DNA of 64,000 nt from an uncultured Prevotellaceae bacterium (GCA_902769705.1 CACXPX010000013.1:1-64000); one strand, 5' to 3'; numbered from the stretch's first letter, positions 8,568 to 20,200 are shown. A program made the numbers and translations. The notes: a model not told the origin generated them from the letters alone.

Positions 8568-11500
8568 TTAGAGATTGATGTTAAGACCAACCGAGAAGTT
8601 GCGACCTGCAGAGAGCAGTCCGCGGTCGATGCCTTGAGAGAGCACGCTGCTGCCCATGGAGCAGTCGGGGTTGGAACCGAGATAGCGCGTGACGGTGAAG
8701 AGGTTGGCGGCATTTCCCCAGATGGTGATGCCCTGCAGATAGGTGCTGCGGATGGGAATCTGATAGCTGAGGGTGACGGACGAGAGGCGGAGATAGCTTC
8801 CATCCTCAATCCATCGGTCGCTGAAGCGTGCATTCCCGATAGGGTCGTTGTATACGGCGCGCGGGATGTCGGTCTGCTGGCCTTCTGCGTTCCATCTGCC
8901 TGCCATGGCTGTGGTCTGGTTGATGAAGAGGTTTCCACCTTCGAGCAGCGAGCGCTGATAGTTGAAGACGTCGTTGCCCAGCGAATAGTTGAACACTGCA
9001 GAGAGCGTCAGCCGTTTCCAGTTGAACGTGGTGTAGATGTTTCCGTAGATGTCGGGGTTGGGGTTGCCGATGATGACGCGGTCGGCATCGTTGATGACTC
9101 CGTCTTGCGTGACATCCTCGAACTTCATGTCGCCAGCCGCGAAATAGTTGCGCTCGCCATTAGCTTTGACAACATAGTGGCCGTCGGCAAGGGCATCGGC
9201 AGAGGTTGTGTAGACGCCCTTGGTGCGCCATCCATAGAACACGCCAACGGGCTGCCCCACCGTTGTGAGGATGCTGGCGCCGCAGATGTCGGAAACGAAC
9301 GAGCGGTTGTTGTCGGGTAGTGCCGTCACCTTGTTATTATAATGGCCAGCAGAAGCGCCCATCTCCCAACGGAAGTCTTTCAAGTTGAGCAGACGTGCAG
9401 AGATGTTGATGTCGAATCCGGCATTCTCGAGTTTGCCGTCGTTGCTCCAGTTTTGCTTCAGTCCGCTGGTCCATGCCAGTTGTCTGAGCGAAAGCAGGTT
9501 GGACGTGTAGCTCTTGAAGAGGTTCAGCCGCACGCTGAGACGATTGTCGATGAAGTTTCCTTGCAGGGCGGCAGTGATGCGACGGGTGGTCTCCCACTGC
9601 AGCTCGGTGTTTCCGATGTTTCCGATGGAAAGACCTGTCGCCGTGCTGTTGAGCATGCGGTTGGCTACGAAGTAGGAACGCGATGCCGTGTAGTCGATAT
9701 CGTCGTTACCTATCACGTCATAACCCAAGCTGAGTCGCAGGTAGTCGATGCCCTTGACATTGGAAAGCCACTTCTCATTGGTGAGCACCCAAGCACCCTC
9801 GAGGCTGGGGAAGAGTCCCCATGCCACGCCACCGAGCTTCAGCCCTGAGGCCTCTTCACCGAATCGTGAGGAAGCGTGGGCGGAGAAAGCGGCGTCGACA
9901 TAGAAGCGCTCGGCATAGTTGTAGCCGGCAGTGGCATACCAAATCATCTCGCGCGTCTTGTCGTCGGCACCATGCGTGTCCTTGAACTGCAGCGAGTTGC
10001 TCATGTTAGGTGTCTTGTCGTTACCGGTGTTGTATCCCTGTTGGGCTGTCAGCTTGTAGTTGCTGCTGAGGTAACGGAATCCGGCATTGACAGCGATGCT
10101 GTGGGCTTGGTAGCGATTCTGCCACGAAGCACGGGTGTCGCTTTGGATGGCGGTTTGGCTGCCTGCCTGGCTGGCTGCAATGTTATGAAGCGTGGTTCCC
10201 TCATCGAGTCCGGCAATGACAAATGTGGGCACGCCCTGGATGGGCAGATAATAGTTCTCGTTGGAATTGACCAGTCCCAGCGCGAAGTGCTCGCTAAGGG
10301 TGAGATGCTTGTTGAGTTTGAATTGCGGCATCACTGAGAACATGATGAGCCGGTTGCCTTGCGAGTTACGGTTCTTGCCTTCTCCATGCTCAAGGATGGC
10401 TGAAGGATTGGCGAGACGTCCACGACCTTGGAACATGCCTTCGAGATAGTCGTCGGCCTCAGCCAGATAGTGGCTCAGGTGGCCGTGCTTGTCGTAAGCG
10501 TAGGGCGAGAGGAACGGAGCCTTGGCGAGTGCCAAGAATGCAGGCGACGTGATGACACCTGAAAGCGGGGCGATAGGTGCGCCGTCGTCGCGCAGTCCGC
10601 GGTCGACATCGCTATATGAGGCATCGAAACGCACACTGAGGTTGGTAAGCACTTCGATGTCGGAGTTCAGCCGCATGTTGAAACGCGAATAGTCGTTCTT
10701 CATCAGCGTGCTGTTTCCAAGCGAATAACCCACCGAGAGGTTGTAGCTGGCAACGTTGTCACCACCTTGCACGTTGATGCCGTAGTTTTGTGAGAATGCG
10801 TTGTCGTATACCTGCTCTGTCCAGTCGGTTTGGTTGTGATACTGGTTATAATAGAAATAAGAAGGATCGGCATTAAGGAACTTCATCGAGCCCAGCACGT
10901 CGGTCTTGTCGGACAACAGCTCGGTGGCATAAAGCCGATAATCGTCGGCCGACATCATCTTGGGCAGACGGGGCAGCAACTCGTAGCGCCCGTTGATGGT
11001 CACATCGATTTTCGTGGCCATGCTCTTATTGCGCTTGGTCTTGATGAGCACCACACCGTTGGCTCCCTTGGCGCCATAGAGGGCGGTTCCGTTTTTCAGG
11101 ACGGTGACACTCTCGATGTCGTTGACATTGAGGTTGGCCAACATGTTGTTGTAATAACCGTCGTGAAGCATCTCGCGGCTGTACTGCATATCCATCACCA
11201 CGTCATCGATGACAACGAGTGGCTGTGCATTAGCATGCAGCGAATTGATACCTTCGATGAACATGACATTGCCAATGCCAGGGATTCCGCTGCGCGTGAC
11301 AGAACGCATGTCGCCGCCCAATTTCTGCTGTACCAACGGGTCGATGGAGATTTCAGACGTGTTGGAGAAATTGTCGGCAGTCGCTTGCTGGATGGCCTGT
11401 GTCTTGTTGTCATAGGCAGCACTGAAAGCCTCGTGATAAAGCCTTGCGTTGGCCACTTCGCCATCCTGCGAGTTGCCTATCGCCTTTTGCTGTATGTTGT

Positions 11501-11741
11501 ATCCCTCGAGTCGAATGACGACAGAGCGTGTGTAGAGGGGTACTTTTATCTGATAATGCCCTTCTTTGTCGGTCATGGCCGTAAAGCGGGCGTCACCGTA
11601 AGCGGCAACCTGGGCACCGAAGAGCGGTGCGTTGGTGGCAGCATCTACGACTTGTCCTGTTACGACTTTGGTATCCTCTTGTGCAGCCAGCGACAAAATC
11701 AAGATATTGAGAAATGAAAAAAGAATGATTATTCGTTTCAT
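8568..11741 (-). CDS. SusC/RagA-family TonB-dependent outer-membrane transporter
   Basis: This 1057-aa TonB-dependent importer has a signal peptide (cut near residue 20), a carboxypeptidase-regulatory-like beta domain (about 25-100, VTGQVVDAATNAPLFGAQVAA), a plug with the SusC motif ALYGAKGANGVVLIKTKR (about 220-237), and a long beta-barrel ending in an aromatic-rich strand (FSVGLNINL). The extension domain is more divergent than in the other SusC of this locus: the region between it and the plug has an unusual helical insert (AFSAAYDNKTQAIQQATADN). It lies 20 bp after a FAS1 lipoprotein gene and 46 bp before its SusD partner. Confidence 0.94.
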   Translation of the reverse strand: MKRIIILFSFLNILILSLAAQEDTKVVTGQVVDAATNAPLFGAQVAAYGDARFTAMTDKEGHYQIKVPLYTRSVVIRLEGYNIQQKAIGNSQDGEVANARLYHEAFSAAYDNKTQAIQQATADNFSNTSEISIDPLVQQKLGGDMRSVTRSGIPGIGNVMFIEGINSLHANAQPLVVIDDVVMDMQYSREMLHDGYYNNMLANLNVNDIESVTVLKNGTALYGAKGANGVVLIKTKRNKSMATKIDVTINGRYELLPRLPKMMSADDYRLYATELLSDKTDVLGSMKFLNADPSYFYYNQYHNQTDWTEQVYDNAFSQNYGINVQGGDNVASYNLSVGYSLGNSTLMKNDYSRFNMRLNSDIEVLTNLSVRFDASYSDVDRGLRDDGAPIAPLSGVITSPAFLALAKAPFLSPYAYDKHGHLSHYLAEADDYLEGMFQGRGRLANPSAILEHGEGKNRNSQGNRLIMFSVMPQFKLNKHLTLSEHFALGLVNSNENYYLPIQGVPTFVIAGLDEGTTLHNIAASQAGSQTAIQSDTRASWQNRYQAHSIAVNAGFRYLSSNYKLTAQQGYNTGNDKTPNMSNSLQFKDTHGADDKTREMIWYATAGYNYAERFYVDAAFSAHASSRFGEEASGLKLGGVAWGLFPSLEGAWVLTNEKWLSNVKGIDYLRLSLGYDVIGNDDIDYTASRSYFVANRMLNSTATGLSIGNIGNTELQWETTRRITAALQGNFIDNRLSVRLNLFKSYTSNLLSLRQLAWTSGLKQNWSNDGKLENAGFDINISARLLNLKDFRWEMGASAGHYNNKVTALPDNNRSFVSDICGASILTTVGQPVGVFYGWRTKGVYTTSADALADGHYVVKANGERNYFAAGDMKFEDVTQDGVINDADRVIIGNPNPDIYGNIYTTFNWKRLTLSAVFNYSLGNDVFNYQRSLLEGGNLFINQTTAMAGRWNAEGQQTDIPRAVYNDPIGNARFSDRWIEDGSYLRLSSVTLSYQIPIRSTYLQGITIWGNAANLFTVTRYLGSNPDCSMGSSVLSQGIDRGLLSAGRNFSVGLNINL

Positions 11742-11761
11742 AGTCTTTGTTTTTTATTCAT

Positions 11762-13411
11762 TTAATTTCGTCTTGGTCTGAGATAAATGCAGTCGAGATA
11801 CATCTCACGCGAATAAGAAGAGGTCTCACGTGCAGTAATGGAGCACTGCAACCGAATGCTGAACTTGATGTCGTTCTGCTGATAGTTGCAGACAGGAAGC
11901 TGGAAGTTCTCAGCAAGCACGATAGTGTCTACCCGCTCGGGGTCGTTCTTGAACTGGGTGTTGTCGCAATTGAAGCTCTTCTCGGTTCCGTCGACATCTA
12001 CATAATAGATGGTGGCCTTGAACTTGCAGGGACGAAGGTCGGCATTAGCCACATCGTTGATGGTCTTTGGAAGAACAACTGCACAAACATCGTAGGTGGT
12101 GCTGAGCGTGTTGTTGACACGGAAATTGATTTCCCAGTTAGACGTTGCCTTGTCGGGCATGATTTGCAAATAGGCGCCTTCAGAGATGCTGTCGCTGGCC
12201 AGTCGGCGAGTGTTGTAGGAACAATCCTTGTTGTTGAGAATGAGTTGAGCCTGCTCAGCCTCGCTCCACAACGGACGCAGATAGGTCTGCTCGGGAGTGA
12301 AAGGCCACTCTTGAGTCTTGAAGAGCACGCCATTGCTGCACTCTATACGCTCGGCGTCTTTAAGGATTCCGCCTTCTCCAAACGGCTTTTGGAAGACATG
12401 ATAGACGGGTTTGCCCGACACCTGAGAACCGCGATGCAAGCGATACTGCACCGACACGAGCGAGTCGGTGAACGTGCGCTGGTCAGTGGTGTTGAAGATG
12501 GCGTCGTCAAGCAAAGCACGGTTGGTCCAATATTGCTGAATGGAGTCGCGCTTGAGCACCTTTTCATCGAACTGGAAACAAGCAGCTGCTTCATCCCAAG
12601 CTTTTTGCCATCCGGCAGCAGTGGGTGCGACCATCCAGTAGAGCGAATCCTCGGAGTCAATATAACCGATGCTCTGCAACAGGCGGTTGTATTCTGTGAC
12701 CACCGAGTCCACATAAACCGGCACACCTTCAATGATTCCGCTGGAGACTGAACGGTCGGCATCGAACTCGTCTTCTTCGTATTGACGAAGATTGGCACCG
12801 ATGCCACTGAACTCCGGCAGGTCGCAAACGGCCTCATAAAGGTTGCGCTGATAAGGCAACGGACGTTCGGCGATGTGGAGCACACCATTCTTGGCATGGA
12901 TATTGGGATTTGTAAGACGCACGCCCTCTATGGCGCCATCACCCATTGACACGTGTTTCTTGTTGAGCAAGAACATCGACTTGGGCTCTGCACCCACGGA
13001 ATTGAGCGAGCGAGCAAGATGGTTGAACACGAAGAAACGTTCCACCACAGAATCGCCTTGCGCCGTTTGCACCAACTGAAGCAACGAGTCTTTGTTGAAA
13101 GAACCATTTACAGGTGCGACAATGGTGAACGACTGTCCGCCATCCAACAGGTCGGCATAACTGACGGGCGTCTTCTTGTGCATGCGGAACACCTTGGTCT
13201 GCTCCAACACCTGACAAAAGTCGCTCAGTTGCGGATTGCCTTTCAGTTGCTGCCAAAGGGTAAGGTTGCCCCCCTCTGCACTGTCGGCTCCATCATAGTG
13301 GTCGGACCATTCGGTGCAAGCACCGAAGAGTGTAGCTGCCGCAATGCACAACACGCACTGCATGAAGCCCCGCCACATATTCGTAAGTCTATTTAATACC
13401 TTTTCTTTCAT
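11762..13411 (-). CDS. FAS1 (fasciclin)-domain surface lipoprotein
   Basis: This 549-aa lipoprotein has a signal ending LFGAC (Cys 32). Two FAS1-like modules can be read: the first has SFTIVAPVNGSF and closes with KNGVLHIAERPLP, and the second has LYWMVAPTAAGWQKAW and closes with CSNGVLFKTQEW. These match the FAS1 h1 and h2 conserved stretches (T-x-F-A-P-x-N-x-A-F and N-G-V-x-H-x-I/V). The last 170 residues look like a beta-sandwich with Asp/Asn-rich turns. Sitting between SusD and SusC genes, it occupies the place of a surface glycan-binding protein. That role is inferred, because FAS1 is known mainly as an adhesion or binding fold. Confidence 0.8.
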   Translation of the reverse strand: MKEKVLNRLTNMWRGFMQCVLCIAAATLFGACTEWSDHYDGADSAEGGNLTLWQQLKGNPQLSDFCQVLEQTKVFRMHKKTPVSYADLLDGGQSFTIVAPVNGSFNKDSLLQLVQTAQGDSVVERFFVFNHLARSLNSVGAEPKSMFLLNKKHVSMGDGAIEGVRLTNPNIHAKNGVLHIAERPLPYQRNLYEAVCDLPEFSGIGANLRQYEEDEFDADRSVSSGIIEGVPVYVDSVVTEYNRLLQSIGYIDSEDSLYWMVAPTAAGWQKAWDEAAACFQFDEKVLKRDSIQQYWTNRALLDDAIFNTTDQRTFTDSLVSVQYRLHRGSQVSGKPVYHVFQKPFGEGGILKDAERIECSNGVLFKTQEWPFTPEQTYLRPLWSEAEQAQLILNNKDCSYNTRRLASDSISEGAYLQIMPDKATSNWEINFRVNNTLSTTYDVCAVVLPKTINDVANADLRPCKFKATIYYVDVDGTEKSFNCDNTQFKNDPERVDTIVLAENFQLPVCNYQQNDIKFSIRLQCSITARETSSYSREMYLDCIYLRPRRN

Positions 13412-13468
13412 ATGATATATTTCTCTTTTTTCTTATAATCAGAACTATGAACTCTTAACAACCGTCTC

Positions 13469-15397
13469 CTAATGAGTATCTTCGCCCTGCGGGCTGCCAT
13501 AGACACTCTTTGGACATAGCTCAATGTAGTCGAACGACCAGTAGCGGTCGGGATCGTCGAGCACCTGGCGGAAACGGAGATAATAGGTCTTGTTAGAATC
13601 CAGATACTTCGTTGCCAAAACACGACGCAGATTCCAGTTGTTGCCACGCAGAGGATTGTCGGCATCCCACGGACGGTAGCTGTCCATTCCCTTCATATAG
13701 CCACGGTTGTGCATGGCCTTGTCGTTGGCAGTGTTCTCCTCCTCATCGTCGGTATCTTCCACCCATCCGATGTTGGGGTCTGGGCCATAGACACGCAGGT
13801 CGACAGGAATACCGCAAGGCTCGTTGTTCAGATATACCTGAACCACACCACGCTCATCGCCTACCGTGTAACCCAAACGAATCTCGTAGGTTCCAGACGG
13901 GACAGGAAGCAGTTTGAAGGATACGTCGAACACACCGCTGATACAAACTGCATTGGCGCAATAAGAGTTCCAATAACCCACGTCGCTGTGAACACCCACG
14001 TAGGTCTCATCGCTAACCTTCCAGTCGGTGATGTAGTTGTTCTTGAATCCTGTAAGGATGTCTTCGCCATAGCGGCCACGTCCGTTACAGTTCATAAAGT
14101 CGGGACTCAATACGGTAGCGTCGATACGAATGCGGCAGTTCAGCACTTCGTCACGCACTTGCGGAGTATAAGCCAAGATGTCATCAAGATAATGATAGAC
14201 ACCGTTCAATGCATTCTGGTCGATAGTGCCCGATTCTGAGGGGCTCAGCACTTTCACGCCACGAACCGTGAATTTGTTTTGCAATCCTTTGCGGTTGATG
14301 AACAATCCAGCTGGAGGACCGGCAAAACGCATCATTGTACCAGGACACATGGTCTCGTAGAACTCTTCGGGATCGCTCAGCGAAGTATACCAGCAATGCT
14401 CGCGAAGATCACCCGACATAACCCAGCTGTTGTACTGGCCGATGCGCGGCAGCAAGTGATAGGACACAAAGCGATTCAGCGGATTCTTGCGATTCTTCAC
14501 ATCGTCGTCGTAAAGACCGGCGTCTTCAGGATAAGTCTGGTCATAAATCTTCTTGGCATATGCCTTCAGGTCGTCAATCGTGTTGATTCCCTTTGAATGA
14601 TAAACTGAATCGGGTTCCACAAAAGCAGTGTACTTGAAATAGCGTTTCTCAGGCCAGAAGGAACGTGTATAAAGAGCAGAACCTGACGTACAACGTACCA
14701 TCACGCCCGTATGCACCGAGTCTTCACTGCAACTGTAGGTTTCATCGATATACTTCACCAACGAATCGGCCATACCCGTGAGTTGCAAAGCTTGCGAGAA
14801 AAGCGTCAGCGTTGAGTCTTCAGCAATCTTGTCGGCCAGCAGCAAGCTGCTTGACGTGATGACATTGTTCAACACATGCACCACACCATTGGTCACCGAG
14901 TCGTCACGCTCCAAGATGCGAGCGTTCTTGTTGATGTAATAGACCAGTGCATTGTGATTGGTCACATCCGAGTCGCTCGACAGCACGATATAACTGTCGT
15001 CCATGTTGAGTTCGGGAAGTGCGCCCTCACTGATGTCGGTGGTGAAGAATGCACCTTTCTTAATTATATGCGTACGAGCCAATGTGTCGCACGACTCGGT
15101 GGGAATAGCGTCGATATTGCCGTATCCCATGCGTTTCAGATAACGGTCGATGGCCTCGTTGTTTGGCGCAAAGAGCGTATAGTTGCCATATGTGGAAAGC
15201 ATGGAGAAATAAGGAGTGCGCTTCAAGATACCAATGAAGTTGCTGAACTGCTCCTCGTTCTCCTCCAAGAATCCGGCTGCCGTCACCTTTGTGGACGAAT
15301 AATAGTTCATGGGAATGTCATCATCGTTGTCCACGCAAGCAACAAAGCCACAGACCATGCATACAGCGAGAATGATTCTATAGAATTTTGTTGTCAT
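13469..15397 (-). CDS. FAS1 (fasciclin)-domain surface lipoprotein with C-terminal beta-sandwich
   Basis: The protein has 642 aa and a lipobox GFVAC (Cys 21). The first FAS1 module is clear: FIGILKRTPYFSMLSTYGNYTLFAPNNEAIDRYL, given here only for its order, and the closing TNGVVHVLNNVI near residue 175. A second module runs to GVYHYLDDILAYTP (about 415). The C-terminal 220 residues (from NCRIRIDATVLSPDF) form an all-beta region with a ligand-binding-like end, YWSFDYIELCP. It lies 63 bp after SusD and 57 bp before the next FAS1 gene, in the same operon. A glycan- or protein-binding role at the cell surface is inferred. Confidence 0.83.
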   Translation of the reverse strand: MTTKFYRIILAVCMVCGFVACVDNDDDIPMNYYSSTKVTAAGFLEENEEQFSNFIGILKRTPYFSMLSTYGNYTLFAPNNEAIDRYLKRMGYGNIDAIPTESCDTLARTHIIKKGAFFTTDISEGALPELNMDDSYIVLSSDSDVTNHNALVYYINKNARILERDDSVTNGVVHVLNNVITSSSLLLADKIAEDSTLTLFSQALQLTGMADSLVKYIDETYSCSEDSVHTGVMVRCTSGSALYTRSFWPEKRYFKYTAFVEPDSVYHSKGINTIDDLKAYAKKIYDQTYPEDAGLYDDDVKNRKNPLNRFVSYHLLPRIGQYNSWVMSGDLREHCWYTSLSDPEEFYETMCPGTMMRFAGPPAGLFINRKGLQNKFTVRGVKVLSPSESGTIDQNALNGVYHYLDDILAYTPQVRDEVLNCRIRIDATVLSPDFMNCNGRGRYGEDILTGFKNNYITDWKVSDETYVGVHSDVGYWNSYCANAVCISGVFDVSFKLLPVPSGTYEIRLGYTVGDERGVVQVYLNNEPCGIPVDLRVYGPDPNIGWVEDTDDEEENTANDKAMHNRGYMKGMDSYRPWDADNPLRGNNWNLRRVLATKYLDSNKTYYLRFRQVLDDPDRYWSFDYIELCPKSVYGSPQGEDTH

Positions 15398-15460
15398 ATC
15401 TTCGTATTGTATAAGTTTGTTTCTTTTTCTATATGTTATCAGTTGTCAAAACAAGAGATT

Positions 15461-17185
15461 TCATTTTGTCAGTTCAGAGTCTTCTCCCGTATCGAAGGCT
15501 GGGTTCTGCTTAAGCAGAGGATTCACCTTGAGTTCGCTCTTTGCATATGGGAAATAGATGATGTTCGGGTCGGCCAACTTGATTTTGATGGCGTTCACGT
15601 TTTCGATGTATTTACGTGAGGTCAGCGAGACAAGGCGCGTATTATCACCATCGCGACGTGCCATGCGTACAAGGTCAAACCAACGCTTGCCTTCGAACAT
15701 GAACTCGCGCTGACGTTCAGCCATCAGCAGTTCCTCCATTGAAGCCTTTGAGTCGATGTAGTCGGCCATCTTCAACGTGTCGGAACGTGTAGTGGTTGTA
15801 ACATCGTTGGCACGTTTGTTAACGGTGTTGATTAAGGCGAATGCTTGCTCGTAGCCTTCAGGGCCACGCTCGATAAGTGCCTCTGCCTTAATGAGAATCA
15901 AGTCGCTAAGACGATAGATGATCCAGTTGGCATCGCTACCCGAACGACGTGAAGCATTGAGATTTAGGTCTTTCTCCGAGTTGACGCTCTGCGTGGAATA
16001 GCTGATGTTACGACGTGCATACTTTGCAATGCCATAGCGCGAATTGTCCAATTCTGCAGACTCATAGATGCGTCCGTCGGTCTTCTTGAAGACGGAGTTG
16101 GTTCCAAGTGCCACATCCTTGGCAAGGAAGTCGGGGACTGAGAGACGTCCGATCACATTGTTGACATTGCCATAGTAGTTGCTTACCCACGAGTTCTGCT
16201 GGCTTTGGCCTGTACGGAAATACAGTTCGAAGATGCTTTCGAACGAGTTTCCTTCACCAAAGATCTCATTGTAGGCGTTACCACAGACTATACTGCCGAC
16301 TGGCTTCTCCAGAATCATAGGGATGTCTCCAAAGAGTGCAATGTTGTTCACATTACCCTCACGGTCAATCATCTCGCGATACTGTTCACGTTTCTGTTCA
16401 AGCACCAGGTCACAGTAGCGGATGGCGTTGTCCCAGTCACCACGCCAGAGATAAAGGTCGGCGAGCAGTGCATAGATGGCAGCACGTGTGATTTTACAGG
16501 AATTCTGATAAGCGTTAGGACTTTCGTATGTAAAATAACGGCGAACTGCATCGCCTTTCACACGCTCGAGGTCGGTAATGAGCGAGTCGAGCACAGCGTT
16601 GAACGGTGTAGCAGGAATAACATAGGTCTGCGAATCATCGATGCTGGGCTGCGTTGAGTAAGGCACATCGCGGAACGTCCTAATCAAATAAAAGTAACAC
16701 AAAGCACGAATGGCAGTGGCCTCAGCCACATTCGCCCGCATCTCTTCTTCTGTATAGTTAGGGTCGATAGCCTGCACTTCAGGAGCGTAGTGGCACACCG
16801 TGTTGCAACGGTTGATGGCCTCATAGAAGCGGCTCCAGTTACACATCGGATTCGACGGCAGCAGGTTCTCTTTCAGTATCTCGTTGATTTCATTGGGAAC
16901 GTTGGCACCTAATCGCATGTTGTCGGAACGCAACTCGCCCCAAACGCCCATACGTGTCAAGCAGTCACTGTTCTCAAGTGCCTCGTAACAACTGTTCACC
17001 ACACTCGTCACATCGCTCTTTTCGGTCCAATAATTCTCAAGCACCACCTCGTTCATGGGCAGAATGTCGAGAAAATCGGAGCAAGATGACAATGTGGCAA
17101 TGGCTGCAATGCTTAATGCATAATGCTTAATGCGCGACTGACCACGCATGAGGCTCTTCAATTTGTTAACTATAATATATTTCAT
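15461..17185 (-). CDS. SusD/RagB-family nutrient-binding outer-membrane lipoprotein
   Basis: This 574-aa SusD homologue has its lipobox at ATLSSC (Cys 35). Family marks are DFLDILPMNEVVLENYW after the lipid anchor, the RCNTVCHYAPEV and AIRALCYFYLIRTFRDVPY repeats, LLADLYLWRGDWDNAIRYCD, and the closing RQREFMFEGKRWFDLVRMAR. It follows its SusC partner by 27 bp. The signal-peptide codons (RIKHYALSIAAIA) are built from four 7-bp repeats (17108-17135), so a gain or loss of one unit would shift the frame. It should cap the SusC channel and bind the imported oligosaccharide. Confidence 0.94.
   Translation of the reverse strand: MKYIIVNKLKSLMRGQSRIKHYALSIAAIATLSSCSDFLDILPMNEVVLENYWTEKSDVTSVVNSCYEALENSDCLTRMGVWGELRSDNMRLGANVPNEINEILKENLLPSNPMCNWSRFYEAINRCNTVCHYAPEVQAIDPNYTEEEMRANVAEATAIRALCYFYLIRTFRDVPYSTQPSIDDSQTYVIPATPFNAVLDSLITDLERVKGDAVRRYFTYESPNAYQNSCKITRAAIYALLADLYLWRGDWDNAIRYCDLVLEQKREQYREMIDREGNVNNIALFGDIPMILEKPVGSIVCGNAYNEIFGEGNSFESIFELYFRTGQSQQNSWVSNYYGNVNNVIGRLSVPDFLAKDVALGTNSVFKKTDGRIYESAELDNSRYGIAKYARRNISYSTQSVNSEKDLNLNASRRSGSDANWIIYRLSDLILIKAEALIERGPEGYEQAFALINTVNKRANDVTTTTRSDTLKMADYIDSKASMEELLMAERQREFMFEGKRWFDLVRMARRDGDNTRLVSLTSRKYIENVNAIKIKLADPNIIYFPYAKSELKVNPLLKQNPAFDTGEDSELTK
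17108..17135. repeat. Heptamer repeat in SusD signal-peptide codons
   Basis: Four tandem 7-bp units on the + strand: AATGCTT, AATGCAT, AATGCTT, AATGCGC. They lie within the hydrophobic part of the SusD signal sequence encoded on the minus strand. Seven is not a multiple of three. Confidence 0.75.
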
Positions 17186-17212
17186 ATCGTTTTGATTCTA
17201 TTTGTTTATGCA

Positions 17213-20200
17213 TTAGAACATGATTGTAATACCAGCAGTGAACGACTTCGCACGCGGTGTCTTGGCGCCGTCGTAAACGATACCCATCGAACCATAACCT
17301 ACTTCAGGATCGGCTCCAGAATACTTGGTCAAGCAGAAAAGGTTGTTGGCCGAGACATAGAAACTGAGTTGCTGGAATCCCCAACGCTTGATGAGTTTGG
17401 GATCCAAAGAATAACTGAGCTGTGAATAGTTCAGACGGATGAACGATCCGTTTTCCACGAAACGGTCGCTTCCGAGCCAGTTGTATCCATATTGATAGAG
17501 TGCACGTGGGATTTCGGTCATGTCGCCTTCCACTCTCCATCGCCAGTTGACAGCACGGCTCTGGTTGTTGTTCGAGTACATGTTTTCGGCTCTCATTCGC
17601 GCCTGGTTGATGATTTTGTTGCCATAGCGGAAGTTGAACTGGTTGTTCCAAGTGAGTCGACCGAAATTGAGTTTGAAACCGAATCCTCCAGTGAACTTAG
17701 GCAGTGAAGAACCGAGATAGACGATGTCGAGTTCGTTAATCTGACCATCGTGGTTAATATCATCGTAGATGGCATCTCCACCACGGAACTCGTAATTAAC
17801 AGAGCCGGCACAGAACATCATGGGCTTGGTCATCTCGTTTTCATCAAGAACGACGATGCCGTCCTTATCGCGTGCAACTGGAGCATTTGGTCCACTTACG
17901 CCAGGAATCTCTTCAGCTGAATAGTCGCTGTATTGATAAACGCCCTTATAGCGGAACCCATAGATGGAACCCATTGAGCGATTCAACTCCACACGTGTCA
18001 GGTATGAACCATTGTTACGGTCAAACTCATTGTTGAGGCTTGCCAAACAAGTCTCTTCCATAGCCGTAATCTGGTTCTTGTTGTTGGCGAAGGTAATATT
18101 GAAATCGGCACTGAACTTGCCAGCACGGATAATGCGGTTACCATTCAAGTTGAATTCCCATCCGATATTCTTCATGTCACCCACATTCTGCCAAGCCAAT
18201 GAGGTGTAACCAGAAGAAGTCGGGATGCCTCGGTTGGCCATGAGCAGGTCGGTGGTGTATTGCCAATAATATTCAACATTACCTGTAATGCGGTCTTTGA
18301 AGAATCCGAAGTCGGTTCCGAGGTTGTAGGTCTCTTTCTGTTCCCATTTCAAATTCTTCAACTGAATGTTCTGGGGATAGATACTTCCTTGGTTCAGATA
18401 GCCTGAGCCATTGCGGTATTTACTGAAATAAAGATACTCAGCCCCTGGCTGTTTACCTACGATACCCCAACCCGGACGCACCGAAAGCATGGAGACGAAG
18501 GGTAATGCTTTGGCAAACCAAGGTTCCTTATGGATGTTCCAGCGGAAAGAGAATGCTGGGAAGTTACCCCAACGCTGGTCGGCACCAAACTTCGTGCTTC
18601 CGTCTCGACGTACAGAGAAGTCGGCCATATAGCGTCCTTTGTAGGCGTAGTGAGCGGAATAGGTGAAATAGATGCTACGCCACTGACCGCTTCCAGTGCT
18701 CATTCCATCAATAATGCCTTCGGCAGCAGCACTCTGGATGGAACCCGAGGGAAGTGCCCATGAAGAAGTACTCTGAGAGGTCGACTCGCCACTAGTGAGC
18801 TGACCACGAAGAAGCATCGTGAGCTGGTGGTCCTTGTTACGGAATGAAGGTGTGAAAGTGAGGGTGTGAGTAGTTGTTACACCAAGGCTCTTCGAAGAAT
18901 TGGCAGTAGTGCGGTTGCTCTGTTTGCCATCGGTATCGTTCCATCCACGTGTACTGAGCGACAACGGCATGAACTGGTCTTCATAACGATTGAAGATATT
19001 GAACACCACCTTACCCTCATAGTTCAGTTGTGTCTTGTCTTCTTCGAGACCAAGGAGATTGTATCTGAGTTTGAACTCAGGCTCAATATTGTAACTGGTC
19101 TCGTGGTTTTTGGCCTCATGGGCAAGAGCGACGGGGTTCTTATCGTTCAATTGGTCACGCAACTGACTCGAGACTGTCGGCAACATTGAGTAATACTCGC
19201 CAAGATCACGGCCCTGCTTGTCTTGCTCATAGACAGAGAGGTTAGGCATTCTCACGTAGGCTATGGCCAACAGGTCGCCATTGTTCTTCTGGTTACGAGT
19301 GTAGGTAAGCGAGATGTTGGTCTCAATCTTGATACGGTCAGAAACGAAATAGTCAAGGTTCACACGTGAGGTGAATCGGTCGAGTTGCTGCTTGATGATG
19401 GAGCCCGTCTCGTGGTCATAACCCGCACCAATGCGGAAGTGAGCCTTTTCACCACCACCTGTGAGGGCGAGATAGTGATTCTGACGCCATCCCATCTTCT
19501 TCACTTCCTTCTGCCAATCTGTATTGTTGTTATACATTTCATACTCGGGGAACGAAGGATTGTAGTTGAGTTCTGGAATATTCGAAGAGGCATCACTCAA
19601 AGAAGGATTGAAATACTCCTCTTTCAGCAGCATCGTGTATTCGTCACCATTGAGCATGTTGTAACCCGAAGGCTGATAGGTGGCAGTAAGGCGATAGCTG
19701 TAGTTGACACGCGTCTTTCCACGTGTACCACGCTTGGTCTTGATTTCAATGACACCATTTGAGCCTTGTGAACCCCAGATGGCGGTTGCGGCGGCATCCT
19801 TCAACACCGAAATCGACTCGATGTCATCAGGGTTGACGTTGAGCAATTGTGCAAACTTTTCCTCATTGGCCGACGAAAAATCGAAATCGTTGGTGTTGGT
19901 TTCCCACACGTTTCCATCGACCACAATGAGCGGTTCGCTCGAACCGTTGATACTCGACACACCACGCAAACGCATCGATGTGCCAGAACCAAGGTTACCA
20001 GAGTTGGCCACGATATCGAGACCTGCAATACGACCTTGAAGGGCCTCATCAACGGTGGTCAATGCCAAACCGTCGAATTCGGACATGTCAATGCTCTGAC
20101 GCGCTGTCGAGATTTCATCCACGGGGATAGACAAACCCGAACCTTGGGCACGTCGCTTGGCAACAACAACGACATCGACGAGTTGATTCTGGTCGACCAT